A DNA stretch of 64,000 nt from Fistularia commersonii (taxonomy: Eukaryota; Chordata; Actinopteri; Syngnathiformes; Fistulariidae), in assembly GCA_037954325.1 (NCBI GenBank), contig JBBMNZ010000016.1:981001-1045000 (forward strand). Reading direction: 5' to 3'. The number at the start of each line of letters is the position of its first letter. Within the stretch, counting starts at the first letter, position 1. Of this stretch, positions 25,511-36,585 are shown piece by piece. The notes under the pieces were generated by a model, which worked only from the letters and a program-made list of their open reading frames with translations, was not told where the DNA came from and did no database searches. Made by a program: the position numbers and the translations under genes.

Positions 25511-26881
25511 AACCGTGTCGATTGGTGGGTTTTTCAAGTCATTGTCTCCACATCTGGCCGACCTTTGATCCGCTTCCCTTTTTTTTCGTCCGCTGTCATT
25601 GACATAGAGAAGGTGCATCAAAGAAGAGCCTGGAGAAACGGGAAAATCCAACCGGCTTGAAACTAGGAAACGCCAATCCACCCTCCTGTCCCCTGATAAT
25701 TGAGTAATTCAATGACAGATTGAACAAGGTTGACCCGGTGACTCGGAGGCAAGCCTCGAATTTCACATCTGCCACAGAATGAGGGGTGGAGCGGAGAAGA
25801 CTAGGATTACATCTAAAACCGAGCTGTGTGGATGCTCACTCCGTAAACAAAGCCCCTTAGATCCCGTCTAGAGTGGAGCGAGCTACGAATGCCGATTTGC
25901 TAACCTCCTGAATCATTGTTTATTAGGCAAAAAACTTAAAGGGAGCAGAGAAAAAAAAAAAATCAAGGGTCAGGGGGTGGGGGTAAAAAGGAAAACAAAA
26001 AAAAAAAACACTGCTTTCAGAAACAGCAGGGAAGGGGATTCAAAGGGAAGACAGATAAGAAATGAAAAGCTGAGAAGATAAATCAGAGTCAAGCCACATC
26101 TGAGGTCCCGAACAGGTGGCCACACAGGCAGGGCGGTTGTTTGCACAGCCAGAGTCGGGCTGCTAGGGTTGAAATCCCTTCATGCAAATCTATACCGCAC
26201 CGACGTAGCCCAGGTCAGTTCAATTTTGTGTCCCTTCAGTTTCCCTGTATACACATATGAATTAATCCTTGTGGCATCTGGACTTGATTGTCTGAAACAT
26301 TTGAAGGGGAACCTTCTGCATGTTACACCACAACAGGTTCCCCACCAAGTGCAGATACCTCCGGTCGATAATTGTATGCATCGCCCATTTGGAGCTGCAA
26401 CGCAAGGAGCAAATTATACCATCGGGAGAAACGGTATTCTCAAAGACCGCGGCGTGGAATCAAACCGTCGCCTTTCTGAGAAGCAGTCAAGGGCCTCTAG
26501 CGGCTAAGGTGAACTAAAAGCTACCATGGCTGGATTAATCTGTCCACCATCCAACAGCTTTTTTTTTAGGCATCGACACGGAGTTCAGTCCAAGAAGGGG
26601 AACAGGAGATGCCGATCTGTTCTAGTAGTCACAAGCTTTCACCGAAGGTCACATAATCCAAAGCTCCAGGCAAACCAGCTTGTGGGTTTACCCAAGAATT
26701 TTCACGCATTGCTCCCAATGTGACATCCGGCAAACATGTTCATGGGAAGCCAGTATCCCGAGGCTTTTAGCGGTGCTGCTTTCAGAAGGACATGACGAGG
26801 CTTTATCAATAAAGCTGTGGTTTTTTGTCCTCCAGCCATGCGTGATTGCTCCAAGCATCTGCATGTCCTTCAGAGGAGGAG

Positions 26882-26904
26882 CCCCCCCCCCCCCCCCCCC
26901 CCCC
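26882..26904. repeat. poly-C run
   Basis: Twenty-three consecutive C residues on the plus strand. Confidence 0.95.
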
Positions 26905-27202
26905 GTGTTTGGTTATGCCCCAGGTTAGAAAGCAGCCGAGATAGGAGCCTGTGGCTTCACTCGGGAGCTGATCAGAGTCTTCCATGCTGTCTGCAAACCC
27001 TCTAAATAAGTGTACTGTGATTAAAAGTACTCTTACTACTTTACACTGTTTCCTTCCAGTAGATAGGTCCTGGTGTATCCAACTAGCTGCTACACTAGCA
27101 TGTGCGCTGTGCACCTTCACCAACCAGCACATCAACATATTTCTGCACTCACTGCATTGTCTGGAAATTAATTAACCTGGAAGTTAAATGCCTAATTTTG
27201 TG

Positions 27203-27204
<2 letters not shown>

Positions 27205-27266
<62 letters not shown>
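27205..27266 (+). repeat. (AC)n microsatellite
   Basis: About 31 uninterrupted AC units. Confidence 0.97.
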
Positions 27267-27270
<4 letters not shown>

Positions 27271-27324
27271 TCTTCACTAAAAATCACCAATGTAACCATT
27301 TCCTGATAATGCTATCAGATAGCA

Positions 27325-28065
27325 GCACATTGTCGCAGTGCTAAGGTCCCTGGATGGATTCCCTTCCTGCGTGGAGTTTCCATGTTCTCCCTGTGTCTGC
27401 ATGGGGTTCCTCAGGGTTCTCAAGAGTTCCTCCCGCAGTCCAAACACATGCAGGAGGTCCACTGGAGACCCTACATTGTCCAGATAAGTGAATGAGAGGG
27501 TGAATGCTTACATGTCTCTACATGAAGTGTGAATGAGAGGATGAATGGTCTCACTATAATGTATGGATGAGGGGGTATATCTTTAAATGCCTCGACAAGA
27601 CAAGGTGTGTGGTTGTATGTCTCTATGACCTGAATGAGAGGGTGAATATTTGTTTGTCTATTTGACATGTGAATGACAGGGTGAATCATTAAATGTCTCT
27701 ATTTGATCTATGAATGAGGATGAATCTTTAAATGTCTCCATGGCATGAATACCAGGGTGAATCGTTGTCTTATTATGACATGAATGAGAAAGTGAATAGC
27801 TGTATGTTTATATGGTGTGTAAATGAGAGGGTGAATCTTTAAATGCCTCTTTATGAAATTTGAATGAGAGAGTGAATTTGTAATGTCTGTAACATGTGAA
27901 TAAGAGGGTGAACGGCTGCAAGTCTACATGACATGTAAATGAGAGGGTGAATCTTTAAATGTCTAAGTGTGAATGAGAGGGTGAATGGCTGCATGTTTAC
28001 ATGACATATGGATGAGAGGGTGAATCTTTAAATGTCTCTATAGCATGTGTGAGTGGGAGGGTGAA
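27325..28065 (+). mobile_element. SINE with internal minisatellite expansion (array 2)
   Basis: Begins as a fairly intact SINE body (TGCGTGGAGTTTCCATGTTC, CCCGCAGTCCAAACACATGC, GGTCCACTGGAGACCC). From about 27485 it turns into roughly 13 tandem diverged units of the GAATGAGAGGGTGAATC / TTTAAATGTCTCTA type. Same origin as array 1 at 14640-15440. Confidence 0.7.
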
Positions 28066-29226
28066 TGCTTCCAGTCCGAGTGCAGCCTCCTGTTACCCCG
28101 CCTTGCTGCCGAGGGAATCAGGGTTCAACCAGGTGCAATAAAGCAAAGGGGTAGAAAGGAGAGGGCAAATGGAAGGAGGGGCAGAAAAGGGAGCCCACGG
28201 ACAGGAGGCAGACCGAAGGAGGCCCTCAGAGGCCTCGGGAGAACAACAACATTTGGTGCCGCTGTGTCCAAGGAGCTTCTCCCAAGTGCTTCGCACCCCC
28301 ACCCAGCCCAAACACCACCCCCTGCACCTCCTGCCTTTTGGCCAGCCCGTCCCGCAGGCACGTGAAGGCGAAAAACACACAGACGATTGGGGCCGGAGCT
28401 CCCGTTCGTGAACGTACCAGGTGAAACATCAGCAGTATCAGCCCCCGCCCTCCTTCTGCCGCAGCGTTTGTCCAACCCGACAAGCTGAAGCCCCCAGAAG
28501 AAGTAGATATACGAGATAAGACGGCAAAACTGGGGCGTCGCGGGTGTTTTCCATGAAGAAGCCAAACATCTCCCTTTGTCTGGGAGCCGTCAGAGAACCC
28601 AAGGTTTGCTCCTCAGACAGCGGAACTTCGATTCCAGAAGCGACACGATGACCAATTGACCCATCAGCTCACTGATTAAAGGATCAATGGAGGAGCAGGA
28701 GGATCTACTCAAAGCAGATGTGTCTCCATGGGGGTCACACTGGGTTTTATATTCACCCCTGAGGAGAACGGGGAGAACATTGAGGACCCCTCCAGAATCC
28801 CCATCAAAAGAAAGCTACACCTCCACCGAGGCTGTCCATGATAACACACCCGGTGGGGTTGGGGTCCCTGCAGGAGCCTCACACCAGTTTCACGAGCGCT
28901 TCTGACCCGAGGAGGGTGACCATGATTCTGCTAAGGTGGACCTGATAGTAATATCTCAAACGGAGGATGAAGCTCTATCAATCTCTTGCAGTGAGGGTGA
29001 TGGAGAAGGTCTGAGGGTCTACTTCACGTCTCGGGGCCCCTGATCTTACTGGGTTCCTCCTCCACCTCCCCCCCCTCCTCCTCTAGAACTTTGATCCTCC
29101 CCGAGATAAATTACCATGAAAATAGAAACCTCCAGCGGGTGGAGGTCCGGGACCAACTTCAGAATGGGGGTGGGGAGACACATCCACCAAACACCTTCTC
29201 AAGAAGCTCATTAAAACAATCCATAC

Positions 29227-29484
29227 CTGCATGGTAAAGACCCCCAGCTCCTGCGTGGAAAGCTTCTTCATCTGCTCGGCGAGAACTTGCGCTTCTTCCA
29301 GGATGGAGAACTCCGTCTCCGCGGCGCAGCAGTATCCACAGGCGAGGGCCGAGCAGAGCAGAGCCAGCCCCCAGCGGAGGAGCCCCCGGCGGAGGAGCCC
29401 CCCGCCGCCGGACCCCGCTGGAGCTCCGACCCGGGCAGCGGCGCCCTTCGACGGCGGAGCTCCCTGCGGCGTCCGCCCCGCCAT
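29227..29484 (-). CDS. cachd1: cachd1 coding exon 1 (VWFA and cache domain containing 1), N-terminus
   Basis: Eighty-six codons. Start ATG at 29484-29482 in a fair Kozak context (G at -3 and +4). Residues 1-30 are Gly/Ala/Pro-rich, then basic residues and a hydrophobic signal-anchor core (about 36-54, GLALLCSALACGYCCA). The mature N-terminus begins near AETEFSILEEAQVLAEQ and runs through LSTQELGVFTMQ. This matches my recollection of the CACHD1 N-terminus (SILDEAQVLA...ELGVVTMQ). The donor CAG|GTATGG at 29226 is phase 0. CACHD1 is a type I membrane protein of the calcium-channel alpha2-delta type, reported to modulate voltage-gated calcium channels and to bind Wnt receptors (family knowledge). 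No later exon (RIFNSF..., VWFA, cache) is found to the left, so intron 1 exceeds 29 kb, in line with the long first intron in mammals. Confidence 0.85.
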
Positions 29485-29990
29485 GACGGCCGTAGAATCC
29501 GGTCCGCTCAACAAAAACAAGTAAAATATAAACTTAAAAAATAAAAAAAAAGGAGTGAAAGTACTTTTTCTGTCTTTTTTCACAACTTCTCCGCGTTGAG
29601 TGGCCTTCCGCCCCGGCGAGAGTCCTCCGAGTCCCCGCCGAACATCGCACTTCCCCCGGGTCTCTGCAGAGGAAGGAGTCGGTCCATGCGTCCGGACGAG
29701 CCGCCTTCTTTCTTCTCCTGAGAGCACTTCGGTCGTGTCCCCTCCTCCTCTGCAACTCCTGGAAGTCTGGCGGAGTGTGTCTGGGTGTGTGTGCAGTTTG
29801 AGTGTGACGGAGATCCTTCACAATGGGGGTGAAGCGGGAGGCGTGGAAAGAGTCGTACCGGCGCCCGGATCTCTGGATCAATGGATCAGGCTCCGGTGAT
29901 GCGTTCAAGTGTGACTGGGAAATGTCGCAGAAAGCGACCCCGTCAAGGTTTGCCACTCACCTTCGGACGGATGTAGAGTAGAACAGAGAT
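29280..29990 (-). promoter_or_regulatory. cachd1: CpG-rich promoter / 5' UTR region of cachd1
   Basis: By eye this is among the most CpG-dense stretches in the window; it surrounds the cachd1 start codon and extends about 500 bp upstream. It includes runs such as CCGCCGCCGG and GGCGTCCGCC. A T/A-rich tract (about 29523-29580) lies just upstream of the ATG in the presumed 5' UTR. There is no clear TATA box at a fixed distance. It is a likely CpG-island promoter; the transcription start is not determinable here. Confidence 0.5.
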
Positions 29991-30010
29991 ACTTCATTAA
30001 TCCCAAAATA
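29968..30010 (-). mobile_element. short LINE tail relic
   Basis: ACAGAGATACTTCATTAATC on the plus strand is the reversed end of a Rex1/L2-like LINE tail (compare 58312-58340). Confidence 0.35.
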
Positions 30011-30597
30011 AATTAAGGTAAAAGGAATGAAAACCTTTATTCCGTACATAAAAAAATACACTATACATGTTAATGCAGTAATATTATTCCAGTTCGCGTG
30101 TATCTAAACGTGTCTGAAATGGGGTGTAGGAATTACCCAGGTACCAAAAATGAGCAATCGTAAAAACAGGAAGTCCCCCCTCTCCCCCCGTGAAGAAATC
30201 CTAGAAAAAAAAAAGAAAAAAAAGTAAATACCTGCTTAAAAAAAAATAACATTATAAATAGCAGGAAACAGTAGCAGGGAAAGTGGTGAAGTGATAAAGT
30301 TCTCTTCGGTACAATTATTTTCTTGAAATTATTCAATGTGTTTGTTTTTCGTAAATATTTACGAAAACTAAATCACGGTATCTGCCTGTTTTAGAAGATG
30401 TTACTGCATACCAAATGTCCTGTTACCTTTTGAATTCCCGCTCCTCTTCATGTTTTACTTCCTGCCTCACCTGTAAGCGATGGCTTCCTGTCTGCGGCCA
30501 GCCAATCGGCTCCTAGCTCGCCTCTATCTCCCCTCCGCTATTGGTCAGTTTCATCTGCGCTATTTTACACTCCTGTGACCCGTTTAGACAACGTGAT

Positions 30598-30735
30598 TAA
30601 ATGAGTCTCAAGGTCCTCGGTTCGATTCCGGGTCTCCATGGTCTCCCCATGTCTGCGTGGGTTCTCCGCTTTCCAAAAAACTACATTGGAGATCCTAAAT
30701 TATCTGGAAGTGTGATTGAGAGGGTGAACATGCAG
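30598..30735 (+). mobile_element. tRNA-derived SINE fragment with box B
   Basis: GGTTCGATTCCGGG is a good tRNA box B. The SINE body follows: GGTCTCCCCATGTCTGCGTG, then GATTGAGAGGGTGAAC. Confidence 0.6.
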
Positions 30736-31079
30736 AAGACACACCCACGATTCTCCACAAAGCCCAGATGCAGTTAAAGTCCCTAATGCGCTTCATCCCA
30801 AATAGCAGTGACTGGGTTGTGCAGGAATAACATCGCACGCATCTGCACGCATACATCTCCACCATCTTGAAAGTTATTGCTTCAAATCCAGTTATTTTGA
30901 CCGTAAGTTCATGTATGTAAAAGAGGTCCATGTCAAAAGGTCGCTGCCTTTTACGATGCCATGGTTGCAGAGTCCACTTCTGAACTTTTTTGACAAAGAT
31001 GGTGCTGTTTTCGGAAGTTTTACATCCAAGTTGGATCAGCCTGTTGTGTGTTTTCCACTTTAAAATCCAAATCCAGACC

Positions 31080-31235
31080 TCCATGTGTTATTACATTTGA
31101 TTTCAATTGACCAATTTTGTGTGATTTGTTGTCAGCACATTCAACTATGTAAAAAATGAATTTCATTCATTCAGATCTAGGATGTGTTATTTTAGAGCTC
31201 CCTTAATTTTTTGGAGCAGTGCACTTACTTTCTAT
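31080..31235. repeat. AT-rich dispersed repeat end
   Basis: ACCAATTTTGTGTGATTTGT, GTCAGCACATTCAACTATGT and TTTTTTGGAGCAGTGCAC look like the end of a common fish interspersed repeat. Family uncertain. Confidence 0.3.
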
Positions 31236-31317
31236 GCATGTCTATACCTACACACAAATATTAAACCCCTTTTTTCCCAAAATAAAATTTGCTCTCACTG
31301 TCTAGAGTCAAGTAATA

Positions 31318-31378
31318 ATTACATTACTGTCATTTGGCAGATGCTTTTGTCCAAAGCAACTTACAATAATGACGCTAT
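31318..31378 (+). repeat. short fish repeat fragment (MITE-like)
   Basis: CATTTGGCAGATGCTTTTGT followed by CCAAAGCAACTTACAATAAT, a motif very common in teleost non-autonomous DNA elements. Confidence 0.5.
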
Positions 31379-33193
31379 ATTGATCCATTTCCTGCGGAAA
31401 AACTGTGATGTTTGGTTTGTTGTTAGTCCATTTCCTTAAATTAATGTGAAATTTTCCCAAACACAACACAAAGTCCTTTTCCTTGGTGTGGTCTTCATAA
31501 TAAAGAAAAATGTCCTTATCCTGCCGATGGAGTGAGAATCCAGTTCTCTCGATAAAGGCTCGTACATTTGACCAGAATAGTTGTGAGTAAAAGCAATAGT
31601 AAAATAAATGTAAAATAGATAATACTTGTATTCCACAGAAATCATCAATATCAGTCTTAAATCTTTCTATAGTAGATTAATTCGAAAGGGGACAATGCAA
31701 TTTCATAAAACACATGAATAAAGCATGAATAAAAAAAAGCCAGAATTTCTAATGTATTTTTTTTTCTTTTTGGCTGGGTATATTTCATGTGTGATTTTGT
31801 AAGATACTTCCTTGATTTTATTGTCTTCTTTATTGTCTTCTTCTTTGTTCCTTTCGTCGGTCGCGCTTCAGCACACTGCGCAACAGGCCTATGCTGGTAC
31901 TGCTCCATTGCTCATCACCTGTGAGTTCCCCGAGAACGTAAATAACATAAACGAGCCCTTGGGGGTTCAGGTCTTGCTAACAAACACCTCATCAGGCAGG
32001 GATTACCTTCATTCAGTGCCAAGTGACAATATCCTGTGTTCCCTTAAGATACAAATGGAATTCATTATGGAAATAGGTTCGTATGTTGATTTTTTTCCCC
32101 ATCTTAATTTTCTACATTTAAAATAGCAGAAAAATGAATTTGCTCCATGCATTGCGATTATATTCACGTGAAATATCACGCGCTCACCCTGTCATGCTTT
32201 GCTAACATTTCATGCTAAATTTCCATAGAAAGCATCTTCGGTCTGGGTTCACCACTGGTTTGCTTAGGGCCCCTAATGATTATTAAAAAAAATATACAAA
32301 ATAAGCAAAAGCATAAAATGATGTCACAAGAGATAGGAACACCACACCAGTATCTGATTTTTTTTTCTCATTTCAAGGATAACATTTTCTCGAATCACGA
32401 AAAAAAATCTGTATTTTAAGGGGCCCTTGTAAATGTTCAGGCCCAAAAGTAGACGAGCTGGTCTTCTATGATGTCTTCACATCCTCAGATGAGACTGTGC
32501 CCACGTGCAACAGCCTTGTTTCTCCTGTCTGGGTTCAAACATTGAGCAGATGTTGCTTTGGTTCGATGCTCTCACATAGAAACACCTACGAGGCGTGCAA
32601 AGAAGAACCGCAATAAAACCCAGACACCTGACAAAACACGAGGAGAATCAGAGGACGTTCTCACCTCGTTTCTGCAGAATATTCTGCACATGAAAGCTTT
32701 TTAGCAACCAGGCCTGTGGACGACTGCGAGCGGAAAGGTTCCTTCAGGTCTTTGAGAAATCCATGCCTTATTTTCACCACAGCAGCTCCGGCATCGGCCG
32801 CTGTGAGAAAGCACAGACATGTGCCGTTGGGTTTTAGATAACCCTGTGCAAAAAAAAAAGAAATCAAATAGATAAAATAAAAATGTTTTGACTGAGACTT
32901 CGTTGACCCCGGAGTCCTGTTATTTTCAAGGCCGATGGAGCCTCTGCGGCTGCAGAGTACATGTGATTTGCAGCTGTATGGCGGCGCTTTCCCAGCACAT
33001 CTCTGCAACTTCTTTTACCCTCGGGGGATGAAGCCCCCTCTTGCAGGGTCTCTTATGAACAAATTTATGCTTCACAAGTTGTTAAAATGCGCTGAATTTG
33101 CTTCTCAAGGCCGGTGATTCATGTTCCCACGATTGACTGTTTAAGACACTTGTCAAAGGACAGACGCTACTTTATCAGCTGTAGGTTTTCAAC

Positions 33194-33285
33194 AAACAGT
33201 GGATCCTTGCTACTTTGCAATTCAACTTTTGCACTGTTGCAGATGTGTTTTTCTCAATTTGGTTCTCACAATTCAACTTTCTGAA
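33194..33285 (+). mobile_element. Tigger-like terminus fragment
   Basis: ACAGTGGATCCTTGCTACTT, then TTGCAATTCAACTTTTGCAC: a degraded copy of the terminus seen at 12011, 12567 and 21322. Confidence 0.45.
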
Positions 33286-33353
33286 AGAGTTCAAAGCATG
33301 TGAAAACATTGTTTTTTGCACCAGATTGCAAGACTGACTTCATTCACAAGTCA

Positions 33354-33487
33354 GGGTCTCCATGAAACTCATGCATGTGTTTGGAACCCCGAGGAAATCA
33401 ACACAGACACGTGGAAAACATGGAGGATCCACAAAGGAGCGGCCTCCAACCATGAACCCTTTACTACACCACTGTGCTGCCCTCAAT
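33354..33487 (-). mobile_element. SINE fragment, reversed
   Basis: Plus strand shows AACACAGACACGTGGAAAAC, AAAGGAGCGGCC and CACCACTGTGCTGCCC, the reversed SINE body running to the tRNA-like head. Confidence 0.5.
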
Positions 33488-33714
33488 AAAACAAATTTAC
33501 AAGTAAAAGCAATAGTTTGCGAAACCTTTTTTTTGCATCCACTATAAAGCAACGAAAGTACAAAAGCGGTCTGATGTGAAGCTGCTCTGTGTCATGATTT
33601 CGGAGGTGATGCCTGAACGCAAGGACACTCAGGAGGTAAGGCGTTTTAATTCACAAGGAAGATGAATGGAGGGCTGTGCGAGGTCCTGGTTGCTTCTGGG
33701 GTCACATCATGGGA

Positions 33715-33910
33715 GTCTCTGCAGCTAGCCGGTGGTGGCCCTCCCTGCTGTTAGCAAGTGGCGGCGGCCCTCTCTGTAGCTAGCGGGCGGTGGCCAGAGG
33801 CCCTCTCTGCAGCTAACGGGCGGCGGCCCTTTCTGCAGCTAGCAAGTGGCAGCCAGACGGAGTGACAGCAGCCCCCTCTGCAGCTAGTGGGCAGTGGCCA
33901 GAGGCTCCTC
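33715..33910 (+). repeat. GC-rich minisatellite
   Basis: Five to six imperfect units of about 27-45 bp with the core CTCTGCAGCTAGC and GGCGGCGGCCC. Confidence 0.7.
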
Positions 33911-35168
33911 AAGAGTCAGCCAGAGGCAGCTAGCATACACCGATGTGGGAAGAGGCATGGTCTGGGACGTCCAATAGACTATAGGACTAAAAGAGACATT
34001 GGATTTTACTTTAGAGAAGAAGGCCCACAAAGAAGGGAGGAAGGTAATCCAGGGGAGGGGGTTCTTGTGGTAGTATCTACACTACAGCCTGGCGCCGAAG
34101 GGCTGGCAGCAAGCTCCTCAAGAGTCAGCCTGACAAGGCCTCATAATCCGCAGGTGTGCATTGCAACCCAGCTGAACTCATTCTCCTGCTCAATCAGGCT
34201 CACTGGTGAAGGACTGAGGTGAAGGGAGCTGCACACAGACACATAACCCCCGGATCCCAGCACTCTGAGTTTGATGCCGGCGGTTCAAAGCAAACATTAG
34301 CTAACTGGGATAGCACAGGAAATTGTTTTGCTAACTGTCCGAAGATCTTTCCGGTCGTTGCTCAGCGCACTTCCAGTTGCTTCACAGTCCAGGGTCTCGG
34401 TCAAAACTGCGTGGAGCTTTCCATTGGAAATTCTGCTTTTTCACACACGCAAACAACCTCTCCGAGGCCATCTGACGCCCCCATCTCCGCTACCATCACA
34501 CGCTCTGAGGCTCCAACTGGCGGGCCTTTTCCTATTCGCCATGCATCAGTGACTTTTAAAAGTCCACCTCAGACGAGGCCCGGAGAAAGCGGTTGATGGA
34601 TTTGTTTTTTTTTTCTTGGTGAAGGCCCAACTTGCACTCGGAGACTCGGCGTTGGAAGGCGTTCTCTTACGATGCCGCTCCAAATTGTTCCCCATGCGAC
34701 GCGGCCAGAGAGGATCAAACATCCCGGTTTGTTTTCATGCACGGATAGCCGTCCAGACTCTCCAAACCATCTGATTATCTTCTGGATGAAAGGATTGCCA
34801 AATCTCTTAACAACGCAGTTCTCGGCCGTTGGACAATCCTGGAGCGACGCCTCCACCTCCGCCTCGCATTTGAAAGACAACTCTTCACCGGGGGAACGAT
34901 TGCAGCTCTCCGGTCGTCTGCTGCCACCATTCAGATTCAGGAGGAGCACAAATAAGTGTTTGCCAAAGAAGCTCACAGATTCAAATGCATCGTCGGCCAG
35001 GAGATTCACGCCCTTCCCCATGCTGACTGCGTCTGATATTAAGCCCTGGCATTTTAAGATGAAATCTCAAGTAGAGTCAGATTTTAGCCCAGCTGTCTGA
35101 AAACACTTCCAATGTAGAGCACGTCTGGACCAAGATGATCTTCAAACTTTTTGCTAAGAGGGCCATAT

Positions 35169-35395
35169 TTACTTACTTACTTAATCCTCTTCGTTCCGGG
35201 TGGAACATAAGGCCTCGACTATCTGCTTCCATCTGGTCCCGTCCTGTGCAGCATGTTGTGCCCCATGTAAGGTTTGCCATCTTCAGTTCTGAGGTCACAG
35301 TTCTCCGCTAGGTTGTTTTTGGCCTTCCTTGTTTCTTCTTTCCAGGTGGGGTCCAACTCAGGGCTACTTTAGGCAGCCAAATCACTTTCATATTT
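35169..35395 (-). mobile_element. LINE 3' end with (TAAG)n tail
   Basis: The plus strand begins with TTACTTACTTACTTA, the reverse of a TAAG tail. Minus-strand translation resembles the last residues of a fish non-LTR reverse transcriptase (QDRTKWR and EALCSTRNEED-like, frame-shifted). A different LINE family from the AAG-tailed one. Confidence 0.5.
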
Positions 35396-35445
35396 GAATA
35401 CCACATCAATGAGGAAAAAGTATGTCAGGAAGAAGAGTGCACATA

Positions 35446-36585
35446 CACTTTATAGCCAAAAGTATTTGCTCACCTGCCTTGACTCATATCCATAGGGTTC
35501 AATGTGACGTTGGTCCACCCTTTGCAGCTATAAGAGCTTAAACTCTTCTGGGAAGGCTGTCCACTAGGTTGAGGAGTGTGTTTATGGGGATTTTGGACCA
35601 TTCCCCCAGAAGTGCATTTGTAAGGTTGCACACTGTAGTTGGATGAGAAGGCCTGGCTCTCAGTCTCTGCTCTAATTCATCCCAAAGGTGTTCTATGGAG
35701 TTGAGGTCAGGACTCTGTGCAGACCAGTCAAGTTCAGGCACACCAGACTCTGTCATCCCTGTCTTTATGGACCTTGCTTTGTGCATAGTCATGTTGGAAA
35801 AGGAAGGGGCCAGCTTCAAACTGTTCTCGCAAAGTTGGGAGCATGGAATTGTCCAAACTGTCTTGGTATGCTGAAGCTTTCAGAGTTCCTTTCACTGGAA
35901 CCAAGGGGCCAAGCCCAGCTCCTGAAAAACAAGCAAACTTCTCACTTGGCACAATGTAGTCATGCAAGTAGTGTTTTCCTGGCAAAGGTCAAACCCAGAC
36001 TCATCCATCAGATCACCAGATGGAGGAACAGGATTCATCACTCCAGAGAAGGCGTCTCCACTGCTCAAGAGTCCAGTAGCAGCGTTCTTTACATCGCTGC
36101 ATCCAACGCTTTGCATTGCACTTGGTGATGTGTGGCTTGGTGCACCCGGTCAGCCATAGAAAGTCATTCTATGAAGCTCCCTGCGCACAAACTTCATGTG
36201 GCCTTCAGCTCATCTGAAGGCCACATGAAGTTTGGAGATCTGTAGAAAGTTGGAACCCCTTTGTACAATGCATCATCAGCATCTGCTGACCCCGCTCGGT
36301 CAATTTACCTACCGCTTTGTTGCTGTCGTTCCCAAACACCTCCATGTTCTTCTAATACAGCTGACAGTAGAATATTAAGGAAATTTCACAACTGGATTTG
36401 TTGCACATCCTATTACAGTTCCACGCTGGAATTCACTGAGCTCCTGAGAGCAACCCATTCTTTCACAAATATTTGTAAAAACATGCCTAGGCACTTGTTT
36501 TTATACACCTGTGGCCATGGAAGTGATTGGAACATCTGATTCCTGTTATTTGGATGGGTGAGCCAATACTTTTGGCCATACGGTG
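35446..36585 (-). mobile_element. Tc1/mariner-type DNA transposon, inactive
   Basis: 1140 bp with inverted ends CACTTTATAGCCAAAAGTAT and (reversed) CACCGTATGGCCAAAAGTAT, each flanked by TA (35444-35445 and 36586-36587), the Tc1 target duplication. The minus strand holds transposase pieces in at least three frames: about 36116-35892, 35985-35734 (with FLFQHD, the second Asp) and 35819-35538 (with DWSAQSPDLNSIEHLWDELE, the Glu of the DD34E triad). The frameshifts make it dead. It lies near, and in the same orientation as, the preceding LINE end. Confidence 0.85.
36188..36234. repeat. perfect 21-bp inverted repeat inside the Tc1-like element
   Basis: Arms 36188-36208 and 36214-36234 are exact reverse complements around a 5-base loop (CTCAT). 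Core: ACTTCATGTGGCCTTCAG. Confidence 0.9.

Larger units (their letters stand above)
1..29226 (-). other. cachd1: cachd1 intron 1 (partial), repeat-rich
   Basis: Everything left of coding exon 1 should be intron 1 of cachd1. No exon-like coding stretch of the gene is seen. Recognised repeats are listed separately. Stretches of more than 300 bases where I see nothing identifiable: 1-1275, 2280-3230, 3395-4750, 4910-5840, 5935-6830, 7770-8910 (only a poly-A run near 8583-8603), 9480-10590, 11040-11515, 14055-14640, 15445-17330, 17760-18645, 19545-20990 (one short TG tract at 20041-20067), 22155-23735, 24545-25245, 25515-27200 (only a C-run), 28070-29226. Some may hold regulatory elements; I cannot tell without alignment. 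Confidence 0.6.

Noticed and set aside
28125..28565. 146-codon minus-strand frame near the cachd1 promoter
   Set aside because: GC-rich region gives long open frames in several frames at once; no homology recognised and no splice context.
30600..30640. Possible tRNA gene (good box B GGTTCGATTCC)
   Set aside because: No matching acceptor stem or anticodon arm; it is the head of a tRNA-derived SINE.
31812..32126. 104-codon plus-strand frame with CEFPENVNNINEPLGV
   Set aside because: Cannot be linked to any family, has no splice partners and lies in AT-rich DNA.
34569..35100. Overlapping open frames on both strands (150 and 142 codons)
   Set aside because: Mutually overlapping, no domain recognised; probably chance.
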